This document shows, piece after piece, positions 24,788 through 32,902 of a stretch of 36,825 nucleotides of DNA. The stretch's first letter is position 1. Each line of letters opens with the position of its first letter. Origin of the DNA: an uncultured Collinsella sp. (GTDB lineage Bacteria > Actinomycetota > Coriobacteriia > Coriobacteriales > Coriobacteriaceae); contig CABPWH010000015.1 in NCBI GenBank assembly GCA_902461085.1, forward strand, positions 1 through 36,825, given 5' to 3'. Under the pieces are notes generated by a model. That model searched no databases. It was given only the letters and a program-made list of their open reading frames with translations, and had not been told where the DNA came from. A program made the translations under genes and the position numbers.

Positions 24788-24963
24788 ATGAAGGATTTGA
24801 CCAAAGCATACATCGCAATTCGGCGGCCCCTGGTATACGGGGCCTCTCCTGTTGTTCCCCAAGTGCGCTCTGAGCAGCCGCTTTCTTCCTGTCGTATCTG
24901 ATGCACGCATAGCACGTGCATGTTATTTCGCCCGTGGGCCGGCGCGCCTTCGGCGAAGAATCG
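24788..24963 (+). other. Long structured leader of the efflux gene, possible leader peptide
   Basis: The leader holds a 37-codon ORF (ATG 24788, stop TGA at 24899-24901; begins MKDLTKAYIA) without a clear SD, a hairpin GGCCCC/GGGGCC (24825-24844), a second hairpin ATGCACG/CGTGCAT (24901-24921), and a CGCC-TTC-GGCG stem near 24949-24959. A long leader with a short ORF and alternating hairpins before a drug-efflux gene is reminiscent of ribosome-mediated attenuation. This is only a suggestion. Confidence 0.3.
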
Positions 24964-24983
24964 AATAGATACGAAGGAAGCTT

Positions 24984-26423
24984 ATGTCTGATAATTGTAC
25001 GGTCGCGCCCGCCAATGGGCGCATTACCGGTACCCAGATCCGCATCGTCGCGGTCGTCGTCCTGGGTGCCTTCTTGGCGCTACTGAACCAAACGGTGATG
25101 TCGCCTGCGCTGCCGGTCATCATGTCCGATTTCGCCATCGATGCCTCGACTGCCCAGTGGATCATGTCCATATATCCGCTGGTGAGCGGCATCATGGTCC
25201 CCGTTTCGGCGTTCCTTATCGACAAGTTCAGCACCCGCGCGCTATTCTTCGGGGCGACGCTGGTGTTCGCGCTGGGCACGCTGCTGTGCGCCGCAGCCCC
25301 TGATTTCCTGTTCCTCATCATCGGTCGCGTGTTGCAAGCGGCGGGCTCAGGCGTGCTCATGCCGCTTGTCTCGGTGGTTCCCATGCTGGTGTTCCCCGTC
25401 GAGAAACGAGGAACGGCTATGGGCATGGCGGGCATCGTCATGTCGGCGGGTCCCGCGGTCGGCCCCGTCGTAGGCGGTGCGGTGATCGACACGTACGGCT
25501 GGCGCACCATGATCGGCGCCATCGTCCCCCTCGCAATTCTCGTGCTGGTGCTGGGCGTGTTCATGCTGAAAAACGTGGGCGAGCTGAAGAACCCCAAGCT
25601 CGACCTGCCCTCGGTCGTCCTCTCCACCATCGCCTTCGGCGGACTTCTCTACGGGTTCTCGAGCGCCTCGTCGATGGGTTGGGGCAACCCCGTGGTGCTC
25701 GGCTCGATCGTCGCGGGTGTCGTGTGCTTGGTGCTGTTCGTCGTACGCCAGGGCAAAATCGAGGACCCGCTGCTTCAACTGGGCACGCTCAAGACGCGCG
25801 AGTTCCGCGTGGCCGCCATCATCGTCACGCTCATCAACGCCGCATGCCTGGTCACCAACACGCTGTTGCCGTTGCTGCTGCAAACCTCGCTTGGCGCTTC
25901 GGCCTTCGAAACCGGCATGGCCATGCTTCCCGCCGCGGCGGTGGGCATCATCATCAGCCCTATCTCCGGCGTGGTGTTCGACAAGTTCGGTCCGCGTGCC
26001 ATCTCGATCGTCGGCCTGGCCCTCATGACCGGCGCCCTGTTCCTGCTCTCGCTTTCGACGGTAAACACGCCCATCTTGGTGGTTGCGCTGTTCTGCATGC
26101 TGCAGTCCGCCGGCCAGTCGCTCGCGAACATGCCGGTGAACACATGGGGTGTCAATGCCTTGAAAAATGACATGATCGCCCACGGCAACGCCATCGCGAA
26201 CACCGGCCGCCAGGTCGCCGGCGGTTTGTGCACGGCGCTCATCATCACGGTCATGACAAGCGTCACCGCGTCGGCCGGCGTCGATGCGAGCATCCAAGTA
26301 GCCACCGCCGTGGGCGCGGGCGTCGCTTACAAGGTGTGCGCGGCAATCGGCCTCGTTTCCCTTATCTGCGCCATATTCAGCGTGCGCACCAAGAAAACCG
26401 CACCGAAAACGAAGGAGGCATAA
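24984..26423 (+). CDS. MFS multidrug efflux protein, DHA2 (EmrB/QacA) type
   Basis: A 479-residue membrane transporter with about 14 hydrophobic segments, typical of the DHA2 drug:H+ antiporters. Motifs: LLNQTVMSPALPVIMSDF in helix 1 (D/N-x-T-x-x-x-x-A-L-P), the motif A-like loop FLIDKFSTRALFF, and motif C GIVMSAGPAVGPVVGGAVID in helix 5. Substrates cannot be deduced. GAAGGAAG precedes the ATG. The CBS-domain gene follows 3 nt after the stop. Compared with its neighbours the gene favours C/G-ending codons more strongly and sits close to an element scar, so acquisition by transfer is possible. Confidence 0.9.
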   Translation: MSDNCTVAPANGRITGTQIRIVAVVVLGAFLALLNQTVMSPALPVIMSDFAIDASTAQWIMSIYPLVSGIMVPVSAFLIDKFSTRALFFGATLVFALGTLLCAAAPDFLFLIIGRVLQAAGSGVLMPLVSVVPMLVFPVEKRGTAMGMAGIVMSAGPAVGPVVGGAVIDTYGWRTMIGAIVPLAILVLVLGVFMLKNVGELKNPKLDLPSVVLSTIAFGGLLYGFSSASSMGWGNPVVLGSIVAGVVCLVLFVVRQGKIEDPLLQLGTLKTREFRVAAIIVTLINAACLVTNTLLPLLLQTSLGASAFETGMAMLPAAAVGIIISPISGVVFDKFGPRAISIVGLALMTGALFLLSLSTVNTPILVVALFCMLQSAGQSLANMPVNTWGVNALKNDMIAHGNAIANTGRQVAGGLCTALIITVMTSVTASAGVDASIQVATAVGAGVAYKVCAAIGLVSLICAIFSVRTKKTAPKTKEA

Positions 26424-26426
26424 GCG

Positions 26427-26933
26427 ATGTCCGAGATTCTGTCCGAGCGCATCCCGCTCGAGCTCGAGGGGACGCCCGTTTCGAGCATCATGATTGAAGA
26501 GCCGTTCACCTGCACGCAGGATTGCACGATTTCCGACGTGGTGCGCATGCTCGCCGAAAACGAGGTGAGCAGCATGCCCGTAATCGATGAGCGCAACCAG
26601 GTGGTCGGGTTCATCTCCGACGGCGATGTCATGGGAGCCATCGCGCAGCATCGCGCTCACACCATCTTCACGGGCGGCGACGCGTCCATGCTGTACTTCG
26701 ACGATCAGAGCCTTGAGCAGCGCATCGAAGACCTGAAGGATCGCTGCGTCATGGATTTCGCGACGCGCCAGGTAGTGTGTGCCCGTCCCGAGCAGAGCAT
26801 CGCCCGCGTCGCCGCGCTGCTGGCGAAGAAGAAGTTCAAGAAGCTTCCTGTGGTTGATGACGAGGGCAAACTCGTGGGGGTCATCCGCCGCTCCGCCATC
26901 ACCAAATACATCTTCGGCATCCTTTTCCAATAG
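26427..26933 (+). CDS. Protein with two CBS domains
   Basis: A 168-residue soluble protein made of a CBS pair: first unit (IEEPFTCTQDCTISDVVRML ... VSSMPVIDERNQVVGFISDG), second unit (TRQVVCARPEQSIARVAALL ... FKKLPVVDDEGKLVGVIRRS). CBS pairs bind adenosine nucleotides and usually regulate a partner. SD AAGGAGG lies in the last codons of the MFS gene and the gap is 3 nt, so the two are co-translated. It may modulate the transporter, which would be unusual for DHA2 pumps. Confidence 0.88.
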   Translation: MSEILSERIPLELEGTPVSSIMIEEPFTCTQDCTISDVVRMLAENEVSSMPVIDERNQVVGFISDGDVMGAIAQHRAHTIFTGGDASMLYFDDQSLEQRIEDLKDRCVMDFATRQVVCARPEQSIARVAALLAKKKFKKLPVVDDEGKLVGVIRRSAITKYIFGILFQ

Positions 26934-27107
26934 GGGCAGGTCGCACTTGAGGCGAACATCTCGAGGCATCGAGCCAGCAACTGGACCAGACAACCTTGAC
27001 ACGCACGCGCTTTCCCTCGATGCTTCGGTAAGGGGAGCTGCGAAAATCGCAGCACGGGTGATCGGCGCCGCGCCCCCGAAGGCAAAAGCGAACACGGGAG
27101 CGATACG

Positions 27108-27416
27108 ATGGGAAAAGTCCTGGACGAAGATTTGGTTTATGAGATTCTCTCCGTCGTGGCAGAGATTCCGGCGGGATGCGTCGCCTCGTACGGTCAGATA
27201 GCGCGCCTCATCGGCAGGGAGAAAAACTCTCGCCTGGTCGGAGCGGTGCTGAGCGAGGCGGATCGCTACGGCGATTATCCCTGCCACCGCGTCGTCAACC
27301 ACGCGGGACGCCTCGCGCCAAACTTCCCCGACCAGCGAGCACTACTGACGGAGGAAGGAGTCGCCTTCCGAGACGACGGCTGCGTCGACATGAAAAAGCA
27401 CCAGTGGAACGAGTAG
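27108..27416 (+). CDS. MGMT-like (alkyltransferase C-domain) protein
   Basis: A 102-residue single-domain protein corresponding to the DNA-binding/active-site domain of O6-alkylguanine-DNA alkyltransferase: IPAGCVASYGQIARLIGREK, SRLVGAVLSEA, then YPCHRVVNHAGRLAP. The acceptor Cys of PCHR is kept, unlike many alkyltransferase-like (ATL) proteins with a Trp there. The N-terminal domain is absent. It may repair alkylated DNA or flag lesions for excision repair. GGGAG before the ATG. The 174-nt gap from the CBS gene holds nothing that I recognise. Confidence 0.85.
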   Translation: MGKVLDEDLVYEILSVVAEIPAGCVASYGQIARLIGREKNSRLVGAVLSEADRYGDYPCHRVVNHAGRLAPNFPDQRALLTEEGVAFRDDGCVDMKKHQWNE

Positions 27417-27630
27417 CCAGGCAGCGTAGCGTCGAAAGGAGCGACGCCACGGGGAACGACCTGCGCCCCGCCGCCGGACAACCTATGGCAAAGTGACACG
27501 TCCCACAAAGAGCGGCGCACCAGTACGAGACACGACCGCGACGTAAAAAGACCCTATGATACTCGTAAGCATCTATCTGATTGCCCGCCTCGAGGTACCC
27601 AAAGAACGAGAGATGCCGAAACCCCTAGAC

Positions 27631-27666
27631 AAAGAAAAAGGTCGGGAGCTTTTATGCTTCCGACCT
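27631..27666 (-). terminator. Terminator of the former tRNA gene
   Basis: On the minus strand a stem (27656-27666 with 27639-27649, 11 bp, one wobble) with a 6-nt loop runs into TTTTCTTT (27638-27631). It lies directly 3' of the tRNA-Met fragment and marks the left side as the original host flank. Confidence 0.78.
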
Positions 27667-27675
27667 GAAGTTTCA

Positions 27676-27720
27676 TGGTCGCGGGGGGCGGATTTGAACC
27701 ACCGACCTTCGGGTTATGAG
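27676..27720 (-). tRNA. 3' fragment of a tRNA-Met gene (CAU anticodon), likely attachment site
   Basis: On the minus strand, 45 nt run from the anticodon loop (CTCATAA) through the 3' anticodon stem, the variable region, a T-arm with GGTTCAAATCC, the acceptor strand and an encoded CCA end. The 5' half (acceptor, D-arm, 5' anticodon stem) is missing: the next bases (27721 on) do not pair. Integrases commonly use tRNA 3' ends as attB. With an integrase remnant 280 bp away, this is most simply the duplicated tRNA end left at one side of an insertion. No complete copy was seen in the window. Confidence 0.78.
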
Positions 27721-27749
27721 GTCGCTACGACGTTGTTTCATTCAGACAT

Positions 27750-27849
27750 TTCGACCCAAATTGAAGTCAATATAACTCCAGGTCATTTGATGTTTTCATA
27801 GATTTACGAAAGAAAAGTACGCGGAATAATTCGACCCAAATTCGACCCA
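27750..27849. repeat. Direct repeats TTCGACCCA, possible integrase arm sites
   Basis: TTCGACCCAAATT occurs at 27750-27762 and 27830-27842, and TTCGACCCA again at 27841-27849, overlapping the second. They lie between the tRNA fragment and the integrase, where arm-type binding sites are expected in attP regions. The stretch between them is A/T-rich. Confidence 0.55.
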
Positions 27850-27876
27850 CAACGAGCTTGAAAGCGGTCAGGCGGA

Positions 27877-27928
27877 GCATTACCCTTGGGGTGTGACCCC
27901 ACGCAGGGCCCACCACCAAGGGTAATGC
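27877..27928. repeat. Inverted repeat upstream of the integrase remnant
   Basis: GCATTACCCTTGG (27877-27889) and CCAAGGGTAATGC (27916-27928), perfect 13-bp arms with a 26-nt spacer. It may be a terminator-like hairpin or an excisionase/repressor site of the element. No T-run follows. Confidence 0.6.
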
Positions 27929-28001
27929 CCACCCGCCCCAGCCCTTTGCGCCATTCCGCGCAACCGAGCGCGATTCTCAGGCACTTCAGGCAAGGAACAC
28001 G

Positions 28002-28700
28002 ATGAACGACCGACCTCTCGTCATAGGCAAAGGAACGAAGCAACGCCGCGACAAATACACGTGGCGCTACCGTCACAGCCTCGGCAAGGATCCGGTCACG
28101 GGCAAATACCGCTATTCGCCGTGGCAGACCATACATACCACCAAAAGCCGAGAGGTCGACGCCGCACTCGAAGCCTACAAGGCAGAACTCAACAGCGGCA
28201 CCTACGTCCAAAAATCGAGGGACACCGTCGGCTCGTACGCAAAAAAGTTCCACGACAACCGCGAAGGAACCATCACGCCGCTCGCCTACTCGACATCCTA
28301 CTCAATCGAGAACCGGACGCGCACATCACATGCGTGATGCTCATGCTCGACACCGACATGAGAAGGGCAGAAGCCCTCGGGATGACGTGGTCCGATGTCT
28401 CCGTCGAGAACAGAAGCATCCTCATTGAGCAGCAGTTCGCGGCCGATCGAAGCGTTCGCTCGCCCAAAAGCAAGAAAAGCGTGCGGAGGATCTCGATAAG
28501 CGAGACGCTGACGTCGTATCTCGAATTCTGGAAAAAGGAGCAGGCCCGCGAAATGGAAGCCTTCGGCCTGGAACAAGTCAAAGGCACTCCGCTCGTCCAC
28601 TCATTCGAACGAACGAAAGACAGGCATCCCCAAGTCAACTTCATGGACCTGAATGGGTTTTCGCGCTGGTTCAGAAACTTCAGCGTCGAGAACGGGTTCG
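28002..28700 (+). pseudogene. Tyrosine integrase remnant with internal deletion and lost C-terminus
   Basis: Residues from 28002 look like the N-terminal arm-binding domain of actinobacterial phage/ICE integrases (KQRRDKYTWRYRHSLGKDPV, TTKSREVDAALEAYKAELNS, VGSYAKKFHDN). Around 28280-28310 the frame changes and most of the core-binding domain is missing. The next frame then gives a catalytic-domain start, VMLMLDTDMRRAEALGMTWS, with the first catalytic Arg, followed by RSPKSKKSVRRISIS (catalytic Lys region). Similarity stops near NGFG at about 28700; the HxxR box and the Tyr are absent. So at least two deletions have removed function. SD AAGGAA precedes the ATG. Confidence 0.78.
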
Positions 28701-28726
28701 GTATGTTCGAAGGCGTTCGAACATAC
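28701..28726. repeat. Perfect 11-bp palindromic hairpin at the integrase breakpoint
   Basis: GTATGTTCGAA (28701-28711) and TTCGAACATAC (28716-28726) with a 4-nt loop. Integrase similarity ends exactly here, so it may have promoted the rearrangement. The following coding-looking stretch (to about 28855, reading VKETVDGETISKRYEHKEWL) is not recognised. Confidence 0.65.
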
Positions 28727-28857
28727 CATTATGTGAAGGAAACTGTCGACGGGGAAACGATTTCGAAGCGTTATGAGCATAAAGAGTGGCTCGAATTGAG
28801 GGATTACCTCAGGAAGCATCCCAAGGTTCGCGAGGCGAGGCATATCAGCACATATGA

Positions 28858-29346
28858 GAGCGAGCACCTTCCTTACGGATATTCGGGCCTATCGAGCCAC
28901 ACCGCTACTGCCGCTACTGCCCGCCAGCTTCCGAACCAGCGGGCGGTAGCAGCACCCCGAACATCTCGCCGACAGCGCAGAGAGTCGTCGACCTGGCGGC
29001 CAAGGCCGACATCGAGGACGTGATGCTGTGCGACCTGCCCGGCGTCCTGTCCTTCCTAGGGCTGCCACCTGAGACGGAGATGCCGCCGGGCAACAAGGGG
29101 AAGACGAAGCTCAAGAAGCTCTACAGGAAGGTGGCGCCGAACAAGGCATACCACTCCGGCGAGCGCGCCAAGGATTTGATCTCGCACCTCGACATGGCAG
29201 AGATCAGGGCATCGGCGCCCGTCCAAGAATTGGGATGCAGTTCAATACGAGCTCGGGGCTCTTTTCGTCTAGATTGGGGACGCATGGCCGGACGAAAACA
29301 ATTTGCGTCTGGTAATAAGCGTACGAAAGCGCAATTTACGTCTTAA
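28858..29346 (+). pseudogene. Unidentified gene fragment in the element scar
   Basis: One frame stays open from 28858 to the stop at 29344-29346 with a protein-like segment (SPTAQRVVDLAAKADIEDVM, LPGVLSFLGLPPETEMP, KTKLKKLYRKVAPNKAYHSG). It has no convincing start, begins directly after other fragments, and its last ~30 codons run into the tandem repeat. I do not recognise the family. It is likely the C-terminal part of an element gene. Confidence 0.3.
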
Positions 29347-29415
29347 TTCCGTACGCAAATCAAGACGAAAACCGTTTACGTCTGCTTTAAATCCGTACGA
29401 AAACGGTTTTCGTCT
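29262..29415. repeat. Two degenerate ~73-bp tandem repeats built of TTTNCGTCT units
   Basis: TTTNCGTCT occurs at 29262, 29302, 29335, 29375 and 29407, spaced 40, 33, 40 and 32 bp, giving two ~73-bp repeats. Each half is itself palindromic (TTTTCGTC with GACGAAAA). The longest arm pair is AAGACGAAAACCGTT (29362-29376) with AACGGTTTTCGTCTT (29402-29416). It lies between the element scar and the 3' end of the AAA+ gene. Confidence 0.7.
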
Positions 29416-29434
29416 TGCAGGGCAGTTGCCGTTT

Positions 29435-30527
29435 CTACAGTTCAACTTCCAGTTCGGCTTTGTGTTCGTAGAGGTAGTCGCGCATGTAGGGGATGGCAAA
29501 TGAGACCTTGCCGTACGAAGGAGCCTCGATAATCGATTCTCTTAACAGGCGGCTGCGGACGGAGCTCACCTGTTGAGGCGTTTTGTTTAGGGCATCGGCA
29601 ACCATGCTGGTCGAGCTCGTCTGCCCCAAAGACGCCATGCTCAGCAGATAAGCGATGCACGTGGGCGGAATGCGCCGCAGCGCGGGCTCAATCACCATGG
29701 CGCAGAAGCGTTCGCGTGCCGTTGCAATGCCACGCTCGGCTTCTTCTTCTCCAATAATCGCTGTATGTGCGCGTCTTGCCAACTGCCATGCGTAGTATCC
29801 AACGAGTTGGATCATGAAAGGATAGCCTTGCGTTGCCTCGGCAAGTTGGCCGGCAATACCTGGCTGCAACTCCACGCCAGACGCTTCAATGGTTTCCTCG
29901 AGGGAATACAACACTTCGGTTACTGCCACAGCCTTCAGGTCAAAGGGGAGGGCGCGGCGCAAAAACGCAAGTGTCTTTCCGTTGATGATGCTTTCAATCA
30001 TCGAAGGCAGACCCGCAAAAACAAAGGCGATATCAAGGTCTTCGCCGATAACCTGCTGAATCGCAATGGAGAGCGTTCGGACCTCATCGAGCTCTGCGTC
30101 CTGAACCTCGTCGAGAGTGATGAGCAGGCCGTTTCCATTCTTGGATATTGTCTGTCTCATGGCGTCGCGTAGCGATGGGCCGATTCGCTCAATGTCTATG
30201 CTGCCGATGGATATGCCAGCTACGGTGGGCTCAAATCTGGCGTGTTTGGCCTGGAATTTGGGCTGCAGCTGTTCGAGAATGCGCTGGCAAAGTCCCTCGG
30301 TTGCGACCTCTTTTATGACCGTCCAGCCACGGCTTTGCGCCAAACGTGAGCACTCGTCAAGGAGGACCGTCTTGCCCGTTCCACGGACGCCGGCTATGCG
30401 CATTAGGCGCCCCGGGGCACCAGGCCCGTTGACGAGGCCCTCATTGAATTCTTCGAGCACATCTTCGCGGCCGATAATCGTGGGAGGTGTTTTACCTGCT
30501 GTGGGCTTAAAAGGGTTTGTTTGCATG
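29435..30527 (-). CDS. AAA+ ATPase with C-terminal winged helix
   Basis: About 363 residues. A P-loop ATPase domain has Walker A GVRGTGKTVLL near residue 50, Walker B GLLITLDEVQDAE, and a sensor-like FAGLPSM, followed by a helical lid. The C-terminal 80 residues (CIAYLLSMASLGQTSSTSMV, ALNKTPQQVSSVRSRLLRES, YGKVSFAIPYMRDYLYE) look like a winged helix as in Orc1/Cdc6-like and related P-loop NTPases. Function unknown; it might act on DNA, perhaps at the 10-bp repeats in its own promoter region. GTG at 30535 is possible, but AAAGG is 9 nt before the ATG at 30527, which I prefer. Its codon use resembles the chromosome rather than the neighbouring element. Confidence 0.8.
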
Positions 30528-30540
30528 TGAGCCACCTTTG

Positions 30541-30590
30541 CTCAAGATATAGCAAGATATAGCAAAGTATAGTGAGATATAGCAACGTAT
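30541..30590. repeat. Five 10-bp direct repeats upstream of the AAA+ gene
   Basis: CTCAAGATAT, AGCAAGATAT, AGCAAAGTAT, AGTGAGATAT, AGCAACGTAT: five consecutive units with no gaps, ending 14 nt from the ATG of the AAA+ gene. Every unit ends in TAT and keeps one face of the helix. The minus-strand version (ATATCTTGCT) supplies several -10-like hexamers. Confidence 0.8.
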
Positions 30591-30721
30591 AGCGCTGTTC
30601 GCGGGTTCTTACGGTGGTGCTATTTTCCGAATGCCGCGCGGATAAAGCGCTGGGCGAACAGCTTGTTGGCAACTCACGAGGGCTCGGGGTGCCAATTTGG
30701 GGTGCAGTAGTGCTGCGCCAC

Positions 30722-30870
30722 GAAAAGGGCCTATCTACTACGTTTAAGCCGCAGGGGTCAGCCATAGCCGGCTATTTTGAAAATCGATAAGCTGTCTACC
30801 TGCGGTTTTGTTTTCACGGTTTTCGGTATTGCCGAGGCTATCCGTGTTAACGTAGTAGATGGGCCACTTT
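30722..30870. repeat. Inverted-repeat element with two internal hairpins
   Basis: Outer arms GGCCTATCTACTACGTT (30728-30744) and its complement (30849-30865) differ at one base and extend imperfectly to about 30722 and 30870. Inside are CCGCAGG/CCTGCGG (30749-30755 with 30799-30805) and CACGG/CCGTG (30815-30819 with 30842-30846), the latter enclosing TCGG/CCGA. The fold would be a three-way junction. It lies in the gap between the AAA+ gene and gntR. In 30591-30721 I see only a 9-bp inverted repeat (30594-30602 with 30654-30662). Confidence 0.65.
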
Positions 30871-31009
30871 TGTGACAAGGGGGCCGATCTGCGGCCCGGG
30901 GTGGCCAAAAAGCCCCGTCCCAAAAAGACTGATTGGGAGCTGGGGCGTGTCGATGCGATAGTATTACGTGGTGAAATTCGACAAACCGTGAGCTTCATCC
31001 GAGGGCTTT

Positions 31010-31702
31010 ATGGAACAACACCAGCATAATCAGAGCCTGCAAGACCAGGCGTACAACGCATTGCGCTCCAAGATCATCTATGCCGAGCTCAAGCCCGGCA
31101 CGCGCCTTTCGGCGATTGGTCTGGAAAAGGAGACGGGAATCGGGCGCACGCCCATTCGCGAGTCCTTTGTGCGCCTGCGTGAGCAGGAGCTGGTGGAAAC
31201 GCGTCCCAAAAGCGGCACCTATGTCTCAAAAATCAGCATGGAGCGCGCCGAGAACGCCTGTTTCTTGCGCGAGAAGCTCGAGAGAAGCGTGCTAATTAAA
31301 TGCTGTTCGGCTGCTACGCCCGAGCAAAAGCAGCGGCTCGAGCAGATTCTTGCCGAGTCCGAGTCGCTCGACCATAGCGAAACGCGTCGCTTTTTCGATC
31401 TGGACAACCTGTTCCATGAGACGTGTTTTGAGATTGCCGGCCGTCACATGCTGTGGGATTGGATGAAGAGCGTCAACACGCATTTTGAGCGATACAACTG
31501 GTTGCGTATGGTGTCGCAGGACCTGGATTGGGAGCCGATTCGTCGGCAGCATCGCCGGGTTCTCGAGGCCATTAAGAGGGGCGATACCGATGCGGCGAGC
31601 TATCTGGCAGAGACGCACTTGCACCTGATGCCCGAGGAGCAGGGCCCGGTTATCGCCTTGCATCCTGACTATTTTGAGCTGTCTAAAGACTCGGCTATCT
31701 AG
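31010..31702 (+). CDS. GntR family regulator, FadR/FCD subclass
   Basis: A complete 230-residue regulator. N-terminal winged helix: AYNALRSKIIYAELKPGTRL, IGLEKETGIGRTPIRESFVR, and the wing EQELVETRPKSGTYVSKI. The FCD domain follows, with the metal-binding pattern (DLDNLFHETCFEIAGR, later RQHRRVLEAIKRGDTDAA and ETHLHLMPEEQG). Such proteins usually sense small organic acids. The target is unknown; the nearest genes are another regulator (LacI) and the upstream repeat element. GAGGG lies before the ATG. Confidence 0.9.
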   Translation: MEQHQHNQSLQDQAYNALRSKIIYAELKPGTRLSAIGLEKETGIGRTPIRESFVRLREQELVETRPKSGTYVSKISMERAENACFLREKLERSVLIKCCSAATPEQKQRLEQILAESESLDHSETRRFFDLDNLFHETCFEIAGRHMLWDWMKSVNTHFERYNWLRMVSQDLDWEPIRRQHRRVLEAIKRGDTDAASYLAETHLHLMPEEQGPVIALHPDYFELSKDSAI

Positions 31703-31826
31703 CCCATTATCGCATCTGCTCGAGACGCAAAAACGATGCTGCTCACCTACAGCGTTTTGCAACTGAGATTTTTAAAAAATGCCTAAAATGGCTCAGACCG
31801 CCGACAATTGGGAAACGGGGTGCGTT

Positions 31827-32849
31827 ATGGCGCAGATGAGAATCAAGGACATTGCCGCCGAGGCGGGCGTGAGCCCGGCCACGGTCTCGCGCTATCTCAA
31901 CAACCGCCCCGGGCAAATGACTGAGGAAACCCGTGCTCGCATCGCGGCGGTTGTCGAGCGCACCGGCTATCGCCCGCGTGCCGCCGCGCGCAATCTGCGC
32001 AGCTCGCGCACCAACCTCATCGGCGTGATTTTGGCCGACATCGCCAACCCGTTCTCGAGCGCCATGCTCGAGGGCCTTTCCGCCAGCGCCGCGGCGCGCG
32101 GCTGCTCGCTCATGACGGCCATTAGCGGCAACGACCCCGCTAAGGAAGCGGAGTCGCTCACCAGACTTATCGATGCCGGCGTGGACGGCCTGGTCGTCAA
32201 CACCTGCGGAGGCAATGACGAGGCGATCGCCGCGGCAGCGGGACGTCTGCCCGTCGTGCTGCTCGACCGCGACGTTGCCGACGGCGGTGTTGACCTGGTG
32301 ACATCTAACAACCGTGAGCTGGTCGCCGGCTTGGTAGACGCCTTGGCAGCTGCGGGCAGCGAGCGTCTGTGCCTGCTCACCGAGGCAAGCGACGATAGCC
32401 CCGTGCGTCGAGAGCGCGCCGAGGCCTTTACCGACGAGCTTTCGCGCCGCGGCCTTGCGGGCGAGGTCGTCACCCTGGCCGACGGTGGCGCCACGGGCGT
32501 TGGCCGTTTGGACAAGACCATCCGCGACTACGCGGGCAAAAGGCTCGGCCTTATCGCCGTCAACGGCCTGGTTTTCCTGCGTCTGACCGAGGCGCTGGCG
32601 CAGCTTGGTCCCTCGCTGCCGGCGGGGCTCAAAATCGCGACGTTTGACGACTACCCCTGGAACCATGTGCTCTTTGGCGGCGTGACCACGGCCGCGCAAG
32701 ACACCCTTACCATCGCCGAGCGCGTGGTCGAGCGCCTCTCCGAGCGCATCGACGTTGTTACCACTACAGTGGGCGAGGCCGCAAAGCTGGCGCCCAAACG
32801 CATCGAGATCCCCGGCCACATCGAACACCGCGCATCGACCTCTCGCTAG
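31827..32849 (+). CDS. LacI family transcriptional regulator
   Basis: About 340 residues. HTH: RIKDIAAEAGVSPATVSRYL with hinge PRAAARNLRSSRTNLIGVIL, then a sugar-binding-type domain (ADIANPFSSAMLEGL, GVDGLVVNTCGGN, LLDRD, TFDDYPWNHVLFGGVTTAAQ). The C-terminal part resembles the KdgR-like branch of LacI regulators (FDDYPW motif), which often control hexuronate or 2-keto-3-deoxygluconate genes, but its targets are not visible here. The ATG at 31827 is chosen as nearest the HTH; the SD is weak, and an ATG at 31779 is also in frame. Confidence 0.88.
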   Translation: MAQMRIKDIAAEAGVSPATVSRYLNNRPGQMTEETRARIAAVVERTGYRPRAAARNLRSSRTNLIGVILADIANPFSSAMLEGLSASAAARGCSLMTAISGNDPAKEAESLTRLIDAGVDGLVVNTCGGNDEAIAAAAGRLPVVLLDRDVADGGVDLVTSNNRELVAGLVDALAAAGSERLCLLTEASDDSPVRRERAEAFTDELSRRGLAGEVVTLADGGATGVGRLDKTIRDYAGKRLGLIAVNGLVFLRLTEALAQLGPSLPAGLKIATFDDYPWNHVLFGGVTTAAQDTLTIAERVVERLSERIDVVTTTVGEAAKLAPKRIEIPGHIEHRASTSR

Positions 32850-32902
32850 CCGCTCGTTCGCAACTGCCTGTTCGCGCACGTTTTTTGAGCGCTTGATACG
32901 CT

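Noticed and set aside
27556..27801. An 81-codon plus-strand ORF
   Set aside because: It runs antisense across the tRNA terminator and tRNA-Met fragment and has no SD or protein-like pattern.
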